From Kribbella sp. NBC_01245 (GTDB taxonomy: Bacteria; Actinomycetota; Actinomycetes; Propionibacteriales; Kribbellaceae): DNA of 64,000 nucleotides. The stretch covers positions 4,960,001 to 5,024,000 of the forward strand of contig NZ_CP108487.1 of assembly GCF_036226525.1 (NCBI RefSeq), given 5' to 3'. Position numbers and translations under genes: made by a program. The notes beneath the pieces were generated by a model. The model saw only the letters and a list, made by a program, of their open reading frames with translations, was not told where the DNA came from and did not search any database. Numbering within the stretch: the stretch's first letter is position 1; each line of letters opens with the position of its first letter. Below, piece after piece: positions 1-8,198 of the stretch.

Positions 1-164
1 TGGGCGATCTCGATGTTGAGTTCGACGGCTTCCTCGAGCAGCCGCTGCCGCTCTTCCTCGCTGTCGGTGAGCCTCCGGCGCCGCAGAAGTGAGCTGGTCT
101 GCTCGTCCCGCCGGGCTTTGCGCGCCTGTTCGGCGCTCTGGGTACAACGATCGGTGTTAACCAT
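1..164 (-). CDS. Possible SigB/SigF-type sigma factor, N-terminal part (cut by window edge)
   Basis: Reading leftwards from an ATG at 164, an open frame runs off the window start and gives about 54 residues. The N-terminus is basic, followed by a charged helix (EEERQRLLEEAVELNIEIA). That helix resembles the start of sigma region 1.2/2.1 in SigB/SigF/SigG-type sigma factors, where a run like L-x-E-x-V-x-L-N-L-P-x-A precedes the core-binding region. If correct, it would direct RNA polymerase to stress-type promoters. The catalytic and DNA-binding regions lie outside the window, so the call rests on one motif. It is divergent from the phosphoesterase gene that follows. Confidence 0.45.
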   Translation of the reverse strand, partial: MVNTDRCTQSAEQARKARRDEQTSSLLRRRRLTDSEEERQRLLEEAVELNIEIA

Positions 165-336
165 CTGAATGACCTCGCGACTGTGAGTCACGGCGTGGCA
201 CATGGCTGAACCACGGTCATTACCCTTGCGAATGACCCTAGCCCGAATCGGTCGCAAATGCATCACGTCGCGACCTCGGCATCATCTACTGCGCGTTGCA
301 GCCAGGTACCGAACACCTTCGCGAAGGGAGCGGCGA

Positions 337-831
337 ATGAGCCCGATCTTCGTGATCCAGAAGCATGACGCGAGGCGCCTGCACTACGACGTACGACTCG
401 AAGTCGACGGTGTGCTCAAGTCCTGGGCGGTGCCGCGCGGGCCGTCGCCGGATCCCGCGCAGAAGCGTCTCGCCGTACCGACCGACGACCACAGCATGGA
501 GTACGCCGAGTTCGAAGGCGTGACCGGTTCGGGGCGGTACGGATCGGGCGCGGTGATCGTGTGGGACCTCGGCGTTTATCGCAACCTCACTGAGAAGTCG
601 GGGGTCGAGGTGCCGATCGCGACGGCCCTGGCGCAAGGGCACGCGAAGTTCTTGCTGCAAGGGGTGAAACTCGGCGGCGCGTGGGCGCTGACCCGGACCA
701 GCGCGGACGGCGACTGGCTGCTGGTCAAGGTGCGCGACGAGTACGCCGATCCGTCCTGGGACCCGACCGAGTCCCAGCCCGGGTCTGTCCTGAGTGGGCG
801 AACCATCGAAGAGGTGGCCGCTGCCGGCTGA
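337..831 (+). CDS. Stand-alone LigD-type 3'-phosphoesterase (DNA polymerase ligase N-terminal domain)
   Basis: A 164-residue protein consisting only of the phosphoesterase domain found at the N-terminus of bacterial LigD, which trims 3'-phosphate and ribonucleotide ends in non-homologous end joining. The expected metal and catalytic residues are visible: H10, H16, D18 and R20 in KHDARRLHYDVRLE, then H52 and Y56 in DDHSMEYAEFEG, with the same spacing as H42/H48/D50/R52/H84/Y88 of Pseudomonas LigD. No polymerase or ligase domain follows. The frame is open from 202, but the ATG at 337 is preceded by GAAGGGAG and starts directly at the domain, so it is preferred. No Ku gene is visible nearby. Confidence 0.88.
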   Translation: MSPIFVIQKHDARRLHYDVRLEVDGVLKSWAVPRGPSPDPAQKRLAVPTDDHSMEYAEFEGVTGSGRYGSGAVIVWDLGVYRNLTEKSGVEVPIATALAQGHAKFLLQGVKLGGAWALTRTSADGDWLLVKVRDEYADPSWDPTESQPGSVLSGRTIEEVAAAG

Positions 832-856
832 GTGTGTGCCCGGGTCGGTTGGGTAC
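832..856 (+). promoter_or_regulatory. Candidate SigB/SigF-type promoter for the holin/DUF3618 pair
   Basis: GTGT (832-835), a 15-nt gap, then GGGTAC (851-856) resembles the actinobacterial general-stress consensus GTTT-N14-16-GGGTA. It lies 45 nt upstream of the holin ATG. The -35 element is imperfect, so this is tentative. Confidence 0.3.
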
Positions 857-900
857 CGGCGTCGTAGGGCGTCAACCAGTCAGAGCTGACGGGAGTGACC

Positions 901-1362
901 ATGACGACGCAAGAGCGAACACGCCACATCGATCGCGGGTCTACCGGCGACGAGCATGTCGGCGAACTGGTCGGGCAGCTCAGCGCGGATGTGAGCCGGC
1001 TGGTTCGGGATGAACTGCAGCTGGCCAAACTCGAGCTGAAGGACAAGGGCAAGCAGGCCGGGATCGGCCTCGGGCTCTTCGGCGGCGCCGGCACGATCGC
1101 GCTGTACGGCCTCGGCGCATTCATCACAGCAGCCATCCTCGGCCTCGCCCAGGCGGTACCGGCCTGGCTGTCGGCGCTACTGATCGGGGTGGTGCTCTTC
1201 GTCATCGCGGCGATCGCCGCCCTGCTGGGCAAGCGGCACGTGAGCGAAGCGACGCCGCCGATGCCCGAGCACGTTGTCGAGGGCATGCACCAGGACATCG
1301 AGGCCTTGAAGGGCCACCACGCCGCCGGTCTGGGGCAGGTCGAAGGGAAGAAGACCTTATGA
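901..1362 (+). CDS. Phage-holin-family (holin superfamily III type) membrane protein
   Basis: A 153-residue protein with an amphipathic N-terminal segment (VGQLSADVSRLVRDELQLAK), then two hydrophobic hairpin segments at roughly residues 55-80 and 85-110 and a charged tail. This matches the actinobacterial 'phage holin family' membrane proteins (DUF1469-like), which are chromosomal genes and not evidence of a prophage. The ATG at 901 is preceded by GGGAG; an in-frame GTG at 895 overlaps that Shine-Dalgarno and is less likely. The stop overlaps the start of the DUF3618 gene (ATGA), so the two are translationally coupled. The biological role of this pair is not established. Confidence 0.85.
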   Translation: MTTQERTRHIDRGSTGDEHVGELVGQLSADVSRLVRDELQLAKLELKDKGKQAGIGLGLFGGAGTIALYGLGAFITAAILGLAQAVPAWLSALLIGVVLFVIAAIAALLGKRHVSEATPPMPEHVVEGMHQDIEALKGHHAAGLGQVEGKKTL

Positions 1363-1724
1363 GCAACGCCACTGAGCAGGAGATTCGCGCGGATCTCGAG
1401 CAGACCCGCGAGCGGTTGGCGAGCACGGTCGAACAGCTCGGCCGGCAACTGAACGTCCCGCACCGGATCAAGACCAGTGCCGCCTCGGCCGGCGATCGCG
1501 CCCGCCACGCCGCTTCCGACGCAACCGTCCGCGCGCGCGACGTCGCTTCAGTCGCAACGGTTCGCGCTCGCGATGTCGCTTCGGTCGCGAGCGTGCGTGC
1601 CCGCGACGTCGCATCCACCGCCGGTGACCAGATCCGCCGCAACCCCAAGGCGGCCGCGATCGGCGGAGCCGTGGCAGTCGGCGTCGGCGCAGGTGCCACC
1701 TGGCTGGCAAGGCGCGGCCGATGA
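1359..1724 (+). CDS. DUF3618 domain protein with 11-residue repeats
   Basis: A 121-residue protein. Residues 5-40 (EIRADLEQTRERLASTVEQL) carry the DUF3618 signature. The middle holds three tandem 11-residue units of the form VRARDVASVAT, and the C-terminus has a short glycine/alanine-rich hydrophobic helix (about 98-114) ending in ARRGR, consistent with membrane attachment. The start overlaps the holin stop by four bases. Holin/DUF3618 pairs are common in actinobacteria, and function is unknown. The repeats should form a long amphipathic helix, which is inference from composition. Confidence 0.85.
   Translation: MSNATEQEIRADLEQTRERLASTVEQLGRQLNVPHRIKTSAASAGDRARHAASDATVRARDVASVATVRARDVASVASVRARDVASTAGDQIRRNPKAAAIGGAVAVGVGAGATWLARRGR
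1521..1619 (+). repeat. Three 33-bp in-frame tandem repeats in the DUF3618 gene
   Basis: Units at 1521-1553, 1554-1586 and 1587-1619 each encode one 11-residue module. The third has diverged most. The period keeps the frame, so copy number can change without breaking the gene. Confidence 0.85.
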
Positions 1725-1821
1725 GCGTCGCCTGAAAGCGTTCCCCGGAAGGAACGACACATGATGGCCCCGGCGTCCCGTGTGGGAGGCGCCGGGGCCG
1801 TCACCATGCGTGGGCCGAGTC

Positions 1822-2013
1822 TCAGCGGACGTCGCCGGGGACGGTGTGGGGGAAGGTGTGCGGGTCGGGTTCGACTGGGTGGCCTTCGTCGATCAGGTCG
1901 TCAACGCGGACGCCTTCGTCTGGTTCGCCGGGTGGGTGGAGGGTCTCGTGTTCGGCGATCAGGTCCGTGTCGCCCTCGGCCGGGCCCTCCGGAGGTTGGC
2001 TTCCAGTAGTCAT
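1822..2013 (-). CDS. Small acidic hypothetical protein (63 aa)
   Basis: A short protein rich in Asp, Glu and Pro (for example EHETLHPPGEPDEGVRVDD) with no hydrophobic segment, so it is probably cytoplasmic and disordered. The ATG at 2013 is preceded by GAGGGGAG at good spacing, which is the main argument that the gene is real. I do not recognise the family. It is convergent with the DUF3618 gene and divergent from the first GH123-like gene. Confidence 0.6.
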   Translation of the reverse strand: MTTGSQPPEGPAEGDTDLIAEHETLHPPGEPDEGVRVDDLIDEGHPVEPDPHTFPHTVPGDVR

Positions 2014-2165
2014 GGCGGTTCTCCCCTCTTGATACTCGACCCGTACCCGGTGGCGCGAGGGCCATTCGCGGAGCAGACTGCCCGAATTGGCCGGAATTGG
2101 CCCATCTGTGAACATCAATGAGCATTGACCGCGCAGTGACTTAGCGCCAGAATCGCCGCACTTCT

Positions 2166-2177
2166 TGAAACATTTTA
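2166..2177. promoter_or_regulatory. Weak LacI-like half-palindrome upstream of GH123-like gene 1
   Basis: TGAAACATTTTA lies 25 bp before the start codon. It resembles the LacI-family core TGAAACGTTTCA, and a better copy sits before the second paralogue (15908-15919). Similarity is partial. Confidence 0.25.
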
Positions 2178-2202
2178 ACCACCAATCCACCCGGAGTGCG
2201 AC

Positions 2203-5200
2203 ATGCGAATTCTGCGGTTGGTCCTACCTGGTCTCCTCCTCCTCGGCCTGACTCCCGCTCCGGCGGAGGCGGCACCACCACCGGTCTGGGTGCAGAACGC
2301 ATCCGACCGACTCTTCGTCTCGTCGGTCCGGCCGAACAACGCGCCGACCGCGATCGACCTGTATGCCGCCAGGAACGAGACCGAGGCGGCCCAGATCGCC
2401 GTACGGCCTGGCGCCTCGATCTCCGGCGTCTTCGTCGACGCGACGGCGCTGACCGGCCCGGGTGGCGCGACGATTCCCGCGGCGAACGTGACGGTTCGGC
2501 GCGAGTACAACCATCCGAACGTCTGGACTCCTGGCGGCGTACAGCCCGAAACACCTTCGGGCGCCAACACCCCGCGGTACGACGCGCTGGTGGAGAACTC
2601 GGCGACAACGCTCGCCGCCAACGTCACCCAGCCGTACCACTACAGCGTTCACGTGCCGACCGGTCAGGCGCCGGGCGTCTACACCGGCACCGCCACCGTT
2701 CGCAGCAGCGCGGGCGATGTCGCCGTACCCGTGCGGGTCACGGTGTACGACACGACTCTGCCGAAGACGGACCAGGCGACGTTCAAGGTGAACAACTGGA
2801 CCACCTCCGCGGGCTGGGACTACGACGGCACGGTGAAGGCGATCCCGATGCAGTACGGCGTGCAGATGTACGACGCGAACTGGTGGAAGGTGATCGAGAA
2901 CATCGCCAAGAACCACGCCAAGCACCGCAACAACGTCGTGCACGCGGACTTCCAGGCGCTACTGATCCCGAACACCACGATCGATGCCGCAGGCAACTAC
3001 ACGTTCGGCTGGGAAACGTTCGACAGGTTCATCGAGATCTACCAGAACGCCGGCGCACTGCAGTGGATCCACACGCCGCACCTGCTGAACGGCCGGCATG
3101 AGGTCAACGGGACTTGGGTCAACCCGAAGCTCGAGATGCTGAAGAAGGTCGACGGAACCGTGCAGCGGGTGCTGGTCGATCCGCACACCACGGAGGCGAC
3201 CGCGTACCTGGACAAGCTCTTCGCCGCGCTCAAGGTGCACCTCGATGCCAAGGGCCTGACCGACAAGTTCTACATGAGCGCGAACGACGAGTCGCGCTAC
3301 GTCGAGGACTCGAACGCGGCCAACTGGCTCTACGACGTCTACCGCCGGCACTTCCCGAAGCCGCTGCTCAACGAGGCCGAGCTGGCTGTCCTCAACCCGA
3401 CGGCCAGGACCACGGCGCACACGCCGAAAATGGATCTCTACGAGGAGCAGGTCGGCCTCTACCAGCGCAAGCGTCTGGCCGGCGAGGAGCTCTGGCTCTA
3501 CAACTGCATCGAGCCGCAAGGCCCGTACATGAATCGCTTCACCAGCCAGCACCTGAGCAAGACGCGATCGACCTTCATGCTGGCGTGGAAGACCGGCGCG
3601 GTCGGCTACCTGCACTGGGGCTGGAACTACTGGTTCCAGAACGTCGGCGGGCCGTACATCCAGTTCGACACCTTCAACGGCTCGCAGAACGGCGACCACT
3701 TCCTGGTCCGGCCGAACCGCGCGGCGTACGACGTGTACGACAGCCTGCGCAGTGAGGCACAGCTCGACGGTATCGAGGACTACGAGCTGCTGACACAATT
3801 GGCCCGCACCAAGCCGGTGGCCGCGCGGGCGATCGCGAACAGCCTGATCAGCAGCTCGATCTCGTACGAGCTATCCGGCGAGGCCTTCAACCAGGCACAC
3901 CGCCAGATCCTCGACGCGCTCGCGGCCGGCGGTCCGGACCAGGCGTATCCCTACACGGACGACTTCGGCGCGGGACGCGACTCGTGGCGGCACTCGCGCG
4001 GCGACTGGTCCGCGAGTGGCGGCGTACTGAACCAGACGAACAACACCAACTGGAACTTCGTCGCCGGTCTGGAAGGACGCGCGTACGGCGATGTGGCCGC
4101 AAGCGTCGACCTGAAGATCAACGGCGTCAACAGCAACGGCGGTAACACCAACTGGGCCGGCATGATGGTGCGAAACCTCAACATCAACGATCTGGACAGC
4201 GGCTATCTCATTGCCCAGCGCAACAATGGCGAGGTCTTCGTCTATCGCAGTGGCGAGCGGCTTGCGTCGGCGCAGGTGCCGGGCTACACGCCTGGCCAGT
4301 TCAGCAAGTTGCGAGTCGTTGCTCGCGGCAACACCATCACCGTGTACGGCGGCAACAACCCGGCACCGGTATTGACCGTCTCCGACTCGTCCTTCAGCGC
4401 TGGCGGGTTCGGGCTGGTGACGGGTGGCGCCAGCGCCTCGTTCGACAACGTACGCCTCAACCCCGAGACGAACCCGGCCGAGGCGCGCCCCGTCACGGTC
4501 AGCTCGACGTACGACGGTGACGGCTGGAATCCCCGCGCCGCGGTGGACGGCCGCCGTACGTCGGAGGCGGGCGCGGCGGGCTGGACCAGCGCGGCCGCGA
4601 CGAGTGCGACCGACGCGCAGTCGATCCAGGTCGACCTCGGTTCGGTCCGGCCGGCGAGCCGAGTGGACCTCTATCCGCGATCGGACGGCGCGAACGCGGG
4701 CCGGGGGTTCCCGATCGACTTCACCATCGAGGTGTCGGCCGACGGCTCGAGTTGGTCGACCGTGGCGGACAAGCAGGGTTATCCGCGACCGACGGCGACC
4801 TTGCAGGCGTTCCCGTTCGTGGATCGGCCGGTTCGGTTCGTGAAGGTGACCGGGAAACGGCTCGATACCGACAACTTCGGCACTTACCGGATGCAGTTGG
4901 CGGAGCTGGAAGTTGCTGGGGGCAACCTTGCGGCCGGACGACCGGTGACGACGTCGAGCTCGGTGGAGTACACGAACGAGGGCTGGTTGCGGTCGAACGC
5001 GACCGACGGTGTGCGGCAGTCCTTGCTGTGGAACTCGATGGGCTGGAGCAGTGACGCCGTCGCCGCTGGAACGCCGCAATCGTTGCGGGTCGATCTCGGT
5101 GGACCGAGCATGGTCGGCCGGGTCGATCTCTACGCCCGTAGCGACGGCGCCAACACCGGCGGCGGATTCCCGATCGACTTCACGATCGAGCTCTCGTCCG

Positions 5201-5379
5201 ATGGGGTTTCTTGGACGATGGTTGCCACGGTGGTTGGCCAACCGTTGCCTGGGGCAAATGCGTTGAGCCGGACGTGGTCACCGACGACCGCTCGTTATGT
5301 GCGGATCACCGGCACCAACCTGAGGCCCGACGGCCCGAGTGGTCATCGGATGCAGTTAGCCGAGGTCGAGGTCAGATGA
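2203..5379 (+). CDS. Secreted GH123/DUF4091-family glycoside hydrolase with two discoidin domains (copy 1)
   Basis: A 1058-residue exported protein. Residues 1-24 form a signal peptide ending in AEA. A beta-sandwich and TIM-barrel region (about 30-560) matches the DUF4091/GH123 catalytic family. The adjacent acid pair expected for substrate-assisted catalysis on N-acetylhexosaminides is at D362-E363 (FYMSANDES). Residues about 588-755 form a concanavalin-like jelly roll (WAGMMVRNLNINDLDSGYLI), and about 765-905 and 915-1058 are two F5/8 type C (discoidin) sugar-binding domains with repeated RVDLYxRSDGAN motifs. RBS GGAG precedes the ATG. A full-length paralogue is at 12634-15885. Family members act on terminal GalNAc, but the substrate here is not shown. 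Confidence 0.87.
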   Translation: MRILRLVLPGLLLLGLTPAPAEAAPPPVWVQNASDRLFVSSVRPNNAPTAIDLYAARNETEAAQIAVRPGASISGVFVDATALTGPGGATIPAANVTVRREYNHPNVWTPGGVQPETPSGANTPRYDALVENSATTLAANVTQPYHYSVHVPTGQAPGVYTGTATVRSSAGDVAVPVRVTVYDTTLPKTDQATFKVNNWTTSAGWDYDGTVKAIPMQYGVQMYDANWWKVIENIAKNHAKHRNNVVHADFQALLIPNTTIDAAGNYTFGWETFDRFIEIYQNAGALQWIHTPHLLNGRHEVNGTWVNPKLEMLKKVDGTVQRVLVDPHTTEATAYLDKLFAALKVHLDAKGLTDKFYMSANDESRYVEDSNAANWLYDVYRRHFPKPLLNEAELAVLNPTARTTAHTPKMDLYEEQVGLYQRKRLAGEELWLYNCIEPQGPYMNRFTSQHLSKTRSTFMLAWKTGAVGYLHWGWNYWFQNVGGPYIQFDTFNGSQNGDHFLVRPNRAAYDVYDSLRSEAQLDGIEDYELLTQLARTKPVAARAIANSLISSSISYELSGEAFNQAHRQILDALAAGGPDQAYPYTDDFGAGRDSWRHSRGDWSASGGVLNQTNNTNWNFVAGLEGRAYGDVAASVDLKINGVNSNGGNTNWAGMMVRNLNINDLDSGYLIAQRNNGEVFVYRSGERLASAQVPGYTPGQFSKLRVVARGNTITVYGGNNPAPVLTVSDSSFSAGGFGLVTGGASASFDNVRLNPETNPAEARPVTVSSTYDGDGWNPRAAVDGRRTSEAGAAGWTSAAATSATDAQSIQVDLGSVRPASRVDLYPRSDGANAGRGFPIDFTIEVSADGSSWSTVADKQGYPRPTATLQAFPFVDRPVRFVKVTGKRLDTDNFGTYRMQLAELEVAGGNLAAGRPVTTSSSVEYTNEGWLRSNATDGVRQSLLWNSMGWSSDAVAAGTPQSLRVDLGGPSMVGRVDLYARSDGANTGGGFPIDFTIELSSDGVSWTMVATVVGQPLPGANALSRTWSPTTARYVRITGTNLRPDGPSGHRMQLAEVEVR

Positions 5380-6004
5380 CGGTCAGCACCTCGTCCAGCG
5401 GTTGACGTTTGGCCGGCTTGAACGACGTACCGATCGAGTAGGCCGTGGGGATCAACGCCGCTTGGCGAAGACCCTGCGGCAGCTCGAGCAGCTCCGAGAT
5501 CTCCCGCTCGTAGCGAAGGTGCAACGTCGTCCAAGCCGTGCCAAGACCGCGCGCCCGTGCTGCCAGGCAGTAGTTCCAGGCGGCCGGGAGGATCGAGCCC
5601 CAAAGGCCGGCCTGGTTGCCCTCGGCAAGGGATTTGGCCTGCAGGCACGGGATGACCAGGACGGGTACGTCGCCCATCCGGTCGCCGAGATACGCCACGC
5701 TGTCCCCGACCCGGCGTTGCACCTGCGCCCGGTTGGGGTCATCGGCGTACAACCGGCCAGCCGCACCTGGTGAGTCCAGGTAGTCGGCGACGGCCCGGCG
5801 GTAGAACTCCCCAATCGCCGCGCGCTTGTCCGCGTCCACCACGACGACCCAATGCCAGGTTTGACGGTTGGAGCCGGACGGCGCCTGGAGCGCGATCTCC
5901 AGGCACTCGCGGATCAGCTCCAGCGGCACCGGCTTGTCGAGGTCAAGGCGCTTGCGAACCGTGCGGGTGGTGGTGAGCAGCTCGTCTGGATTCATGCTCC
6001 CCAT
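5372..6004 (-). CDS. Nitroreductase-family FMN oxidoreductase
   Basis: A 210-residue cytoplasmic protein with the nitroreductase N-terminal pattern TTRTVRKRLD followed by ALQAPSGSNRQTWHWVVV, the FMN-phosphate and subunit-contact region, and a C-terminal AWTTLHLRYE segment. It probably uses NAD(P)H to reduce nitro, quinone or flavin substrates. Start: ATG at 6004 gives the track length, and a second ATG at 5995 (MNPDELL) directly follows GGGGAG. Its 3' end overlaps the convergent GH123-like gene by 8 bp. Substrate cannot be read from the sequence. Confidence 0.88.
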   Translation of the reverse strand: MGSMNPDELLTTTRTVRKRLDLDKPVPLELIRECLEIALQAPSGSNRQTWHWVVVVDADKRAAIGEFYRRAVADYLDSPGAAGRLYADDPNRAQVQRRVGDSVAYLGDRMGDVPVLVIPCLQAKSLAEGNQAGLWGSILPAAWNYCLAARARGLGTAWTTLHLRYEREISELLELPQGLRQAALIPTAYSIGTSFKPAKRQPLDEVLTVI

Positions 6005-6010
6005 GATGGC

Positions 6011-6976
6011 TCAGCAGGCGTAGGAGCCGTTCGGGTGCACCTTTTCGCAGTAGCGGACGTGCAGGTGGTTGTCGTGGTTCGCCTCGTGCGTGGTCAGACC
6101 CTCGTTGATCAGGGTCGGATCGTTGAAGAAGATGAACCGGACGTGCCCGGGTGCGGCGGCCCGGATGGCCTGGACGAGTTGGCGGGTCGCGGCTCGGTCG
6201 TACGTCGTGCTCTGCCAGGTGATCCGGCTACCGGTGCACTGCGCGTTGTCGGTGCGGATCGGCCACATGTCGATGTCGAGCCCGACCTCGTGACTACCGT
6301 GACCGGGGATGTCGCCGCCGTGTTCGAACGAGGCGTCGCCGTACGGCACCTGGCCTTGGCTGGTCGACGCGAATGAGCGTGCCGCTTGTTCGAGCTGGGC
6401 GATCGCGGCAGCCGTTGCCCAGTTGGCGGTGGTGTTGCCGTCGGGGTTCTTGTCGCAGAAGTTCGCGTTGAAGTCCGGGTAGTCGTAGTGCCAGGTCAGG
6501 TTCTTCCAGGTGACCGGGCCGGTGATGCCGTCAGCGCCGATGCCCGCGTGGGATTGGAAGGCGGTGACGGCATCCTTCACGGCCTGGCTGTAAACGCCGT
6601 CGACCGCGAGGCTCAGCCGCCGCTTCGCGTTCAGCTCGACTTGTAATGCTCGAACGGCTGGGCCGGTGTTGCCTGGGCGGATCAAGGGAGCGAGAGCGCC
6701 CCAGGTTTGCGGGCCGACGATGCCGTCGGAGCCTAGACCTTTCGCCGCTTGGAACGCCTTTACGGCGGTCACCGTCGATGCGCCGAATACGCCGTCTGCT
6801 GGTGCTGATTGACCGTGGTGCTGGAGGAGGTACTGGATGGCGGTCACGTCCGCGCCGCGATTACCGCTGCTCTGCGTCGGGAAGAACGCGTTCGCATAGG
6901 CATCCGCGGGCGCCGGCATCACCCCCACCAGCAACAACCCCGCCACCACCTGCCCGAACCGCCGCAACCACAACAT
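6011..6976 (-). CDS. Secreted murein endopeptidase (M74/MepA-like) with two peptidoglycan-binding domains
   Basis: A 321-residue exported protein: signal peptide (MLWLRRFGQVVAGLLLVG, cleavage near ADA), two PG_binding_1 repeats (about 30-95 and 100-160, each with ADGVFGxxT or VDGVYS), then a zinc peptidase domain. The metal motif is GHGSHEVGLDIDMW plus HDNHLHVRY near the C-terminus, as in penicillin-insensitive murein endopeptidases (HxxxGxxxD and HxH). It would cut peptide cross-links in cell wall. The ATG at 6976 has GGAGG five bases upstream; an upstream in-frame start at 7003 would spoil the signal peptide. It lies just upstream of the nitroreductase gene on the same strand. Confidence 0.87.
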   Translation of the reverse strand: MLWLRRFGQVVAGLLLVGVMPAPADAYANAFFPTQSSGNRGADVTAIQYLLQHHGQSAPADGVFGASTVTAVKAFQAAKGLGSDGIVGPQTWGALAPLIRPGNTGPAVRALQVELNAKRRLSLAVDGVYSQAVKDAVTAFQSHAGIGADGITGPVTWKNLTWHYDYPDFNANFCDKNPDGNTTANWATAAAIAQLEQAARSFASTSQGQVPYGDASFEHGGDIPGHGSHEVGLDIDMWPIRTDNAQCTGSRITWQSTTYDRAATRQLVQAIRAAAPGHVRFIFFNDPTLINEGLTTHEANHDNHLHVRYCEKVHPNGSYAC

Positions 6977-7078
6977 CCCAGCCTCCACCCAGTAGCGAAC
7001 CAACCCCGGTAAGTAACCAACCCCACCGCGCCACCTTCAGCCAATTTCCTCCCACCCGCAACCCCCAACCCCCAATCC

Positions 7079-7446
7079 CGCCAACACCGGCACCAGGCTT
7101 GCGGTCGGCACCCCTCAGCCCTGCGTCGATTGGTCTGGATTCGCCCGCTGCGAGGGGGTTCAGTTTTCCCAATTTGGCCGCGCGGGCGAATCCTGACGAA
7201 TCGACGCTAATCGCGCGCCAGGAACCACGCCGGCCGGGTCAAAAGGCCCCGAGGAAGGTCATCCGTCGACCGGCATTAGCGACGATTCGTCCGGATTCGC
7301 CCGCACGGCCATAGTCGGAAAACCTCACGCCGCCGCAGCGGGCGAATCCAGACCAATCGACGCAGGGCTGAGGGGGTGCCGACCGCGGGCGTGGTGCCGG
7401 TGTAGGCGTGGTGAGGTGCGGACCGCAAGCCTGGTGGCGGTGTTGG
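7079..7446. repeat. Long near-palindromic fold-back element (arms about 133 bp)
   Basis: This region between the endopeptidase and the YciO-type gene has no credible gene. Segment 7079-7211 is the near-perfect reverse complement of 7275-7408, leaving a 63-nt GC-rich loop. Outer arm landmarks are CCAACACCGGCACC on the left and GGTGCCGGTGTAGG on the right; inner landmarks are GCGGGCGAATCC (7182-7193) and its complement at 7292-7303. The outer right end is duplicated: 7421-7446 matches the left end (7081-7106) better than the intervening copy does. No transposase is present. It may be a MITE-like or fold-back element, and as RNA it would form a very stable hairpin after the YciO-type gene. Confidence 0.85.
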
Positions 7447-7451
7447 TGGGG

Positions 7452-8072
7452 TTACTCGAAGGGGGTGGGGTCGCCGGCGCCGATTCGGACGACCTCGGGG
7501 ACGTCTTCGGAGAAGTCGATGACGGTGGTGGGGTCGGTGCCGCAGTCGCCGGAGTCGATGACGGCGTCTACCGCGTGGTCGAGGGCTTCTTTGATCTCCC
7601 AGCCCTGGGTCATCGGCTCTTCCTCATCGGGGAGCAGCAACGTCGTCGAGAGCAACGGCTCCCCAAGCTCAGCCAAGAGAGCCTGAGTGACCACGTGGTC
7701 AGGGATGCGCACCCCGACAGTCTTCTTCTTCGGGTGCATGAGCCGGCGCGGGACTTCCTTCGTCGCCGGGAGGATGAACGTGTAGCTCCCGGGAGTAGCC
7801 GCCTTCACCGCACGGAAGACCGTGTTGTTGATGTGCACGAACTGCCCGAGCTGAGCGAAGTCCTGGCAGACCAGCGTGAAGTGATGCCGGTCATCGAGCC
7901 GGCGGATCTGCCGGATCCGCTCGAGCCCTTCCGCATTACCCAGCTGACAGCCGAGGGCGAAACAGGAGTCCGTCGGGTAGGCGATCAGCCCGCCGGACCG
8001 GATCAGGTCCACCACCTGCCCGATCGCACGCTTCTGCGGGTTCTCCGGATGCACGTCGAAATACCTGGCCAT
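7452..8072 (-). CDS. YciO/YrdC/Sua5-family protein (L-threonylcarbamoyladenylate synthase type)
   Basis: A 206-residue protein covering one YrdC domain. It shows GGLIAYPTDSCFALGCQL near residue 28, RIRQIRRLDDRHHFTLVC (the K/R-rich ATP-binding region) and a conserved GVRIPDH motif. YrdC/Sua5 proteins make threonylcarbamoyl-AMP for the tRNA t6A modification. The short form without the Sua5 extension is closer to YciO, whose role is less clear. The stop codon lies five bases from the long palindrome. The ATG at 8072 is single and well placed. Confidence 0.88.
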   Translation of the reverse strand: MARYFDVHPENPQKRAIGQVVDLIRSGGLIAYPTDSCFALGCQLGNAEGLERIRQIRRLDDRHHFTLVCQDFAQLGQFVHINNTVFRAVKAATPGSYTFILPATKEVPRRLMHPKKKTVGVRIPDHVVTQALLAELGEPLLSTTLLLPDEEEPMTQGWEIKEALDHAVDAVIDSGDCGTDPTTVIDFSEDVPEVVRIGAGDPTPFE

Positions 8073-8126
8073 GACTGCAGACCTTAGTGCCCTGGCTCAC
8101 AACCTGCCCGATTCCGCAGCTCACCC

Positions 8127-8160
8127 TTGCAACACTCCATTACTAGAGTTATGGTCTCTA
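8127..8160 (+). promoter_or_regulatory. Promoter with overlapping inverted repeat before the Dabb/MFS operon
   Basis: TTGCAA (8127-8132), a 17-nt spacer and TATGGT (8150-8155) form a good -35/-10 pair. The inverted repeat TAGAG-N7-CTCTA (8144-8160) overlaps the -10, as expected for a repressor site. The cognate regulator is not in the immediate neighbourhood. Confidence 0.55.
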
Positions 8161-8198
8161 ACAGTTCTTACGAACCAACACCCGAAGGAGAGAACGCG

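Noticed and set aside
901-1724. Prophage remnant because of 'phage holin family'
   Set aside because: These are chromosomal actinobacterial membrane proteins; no other phage gene is near.
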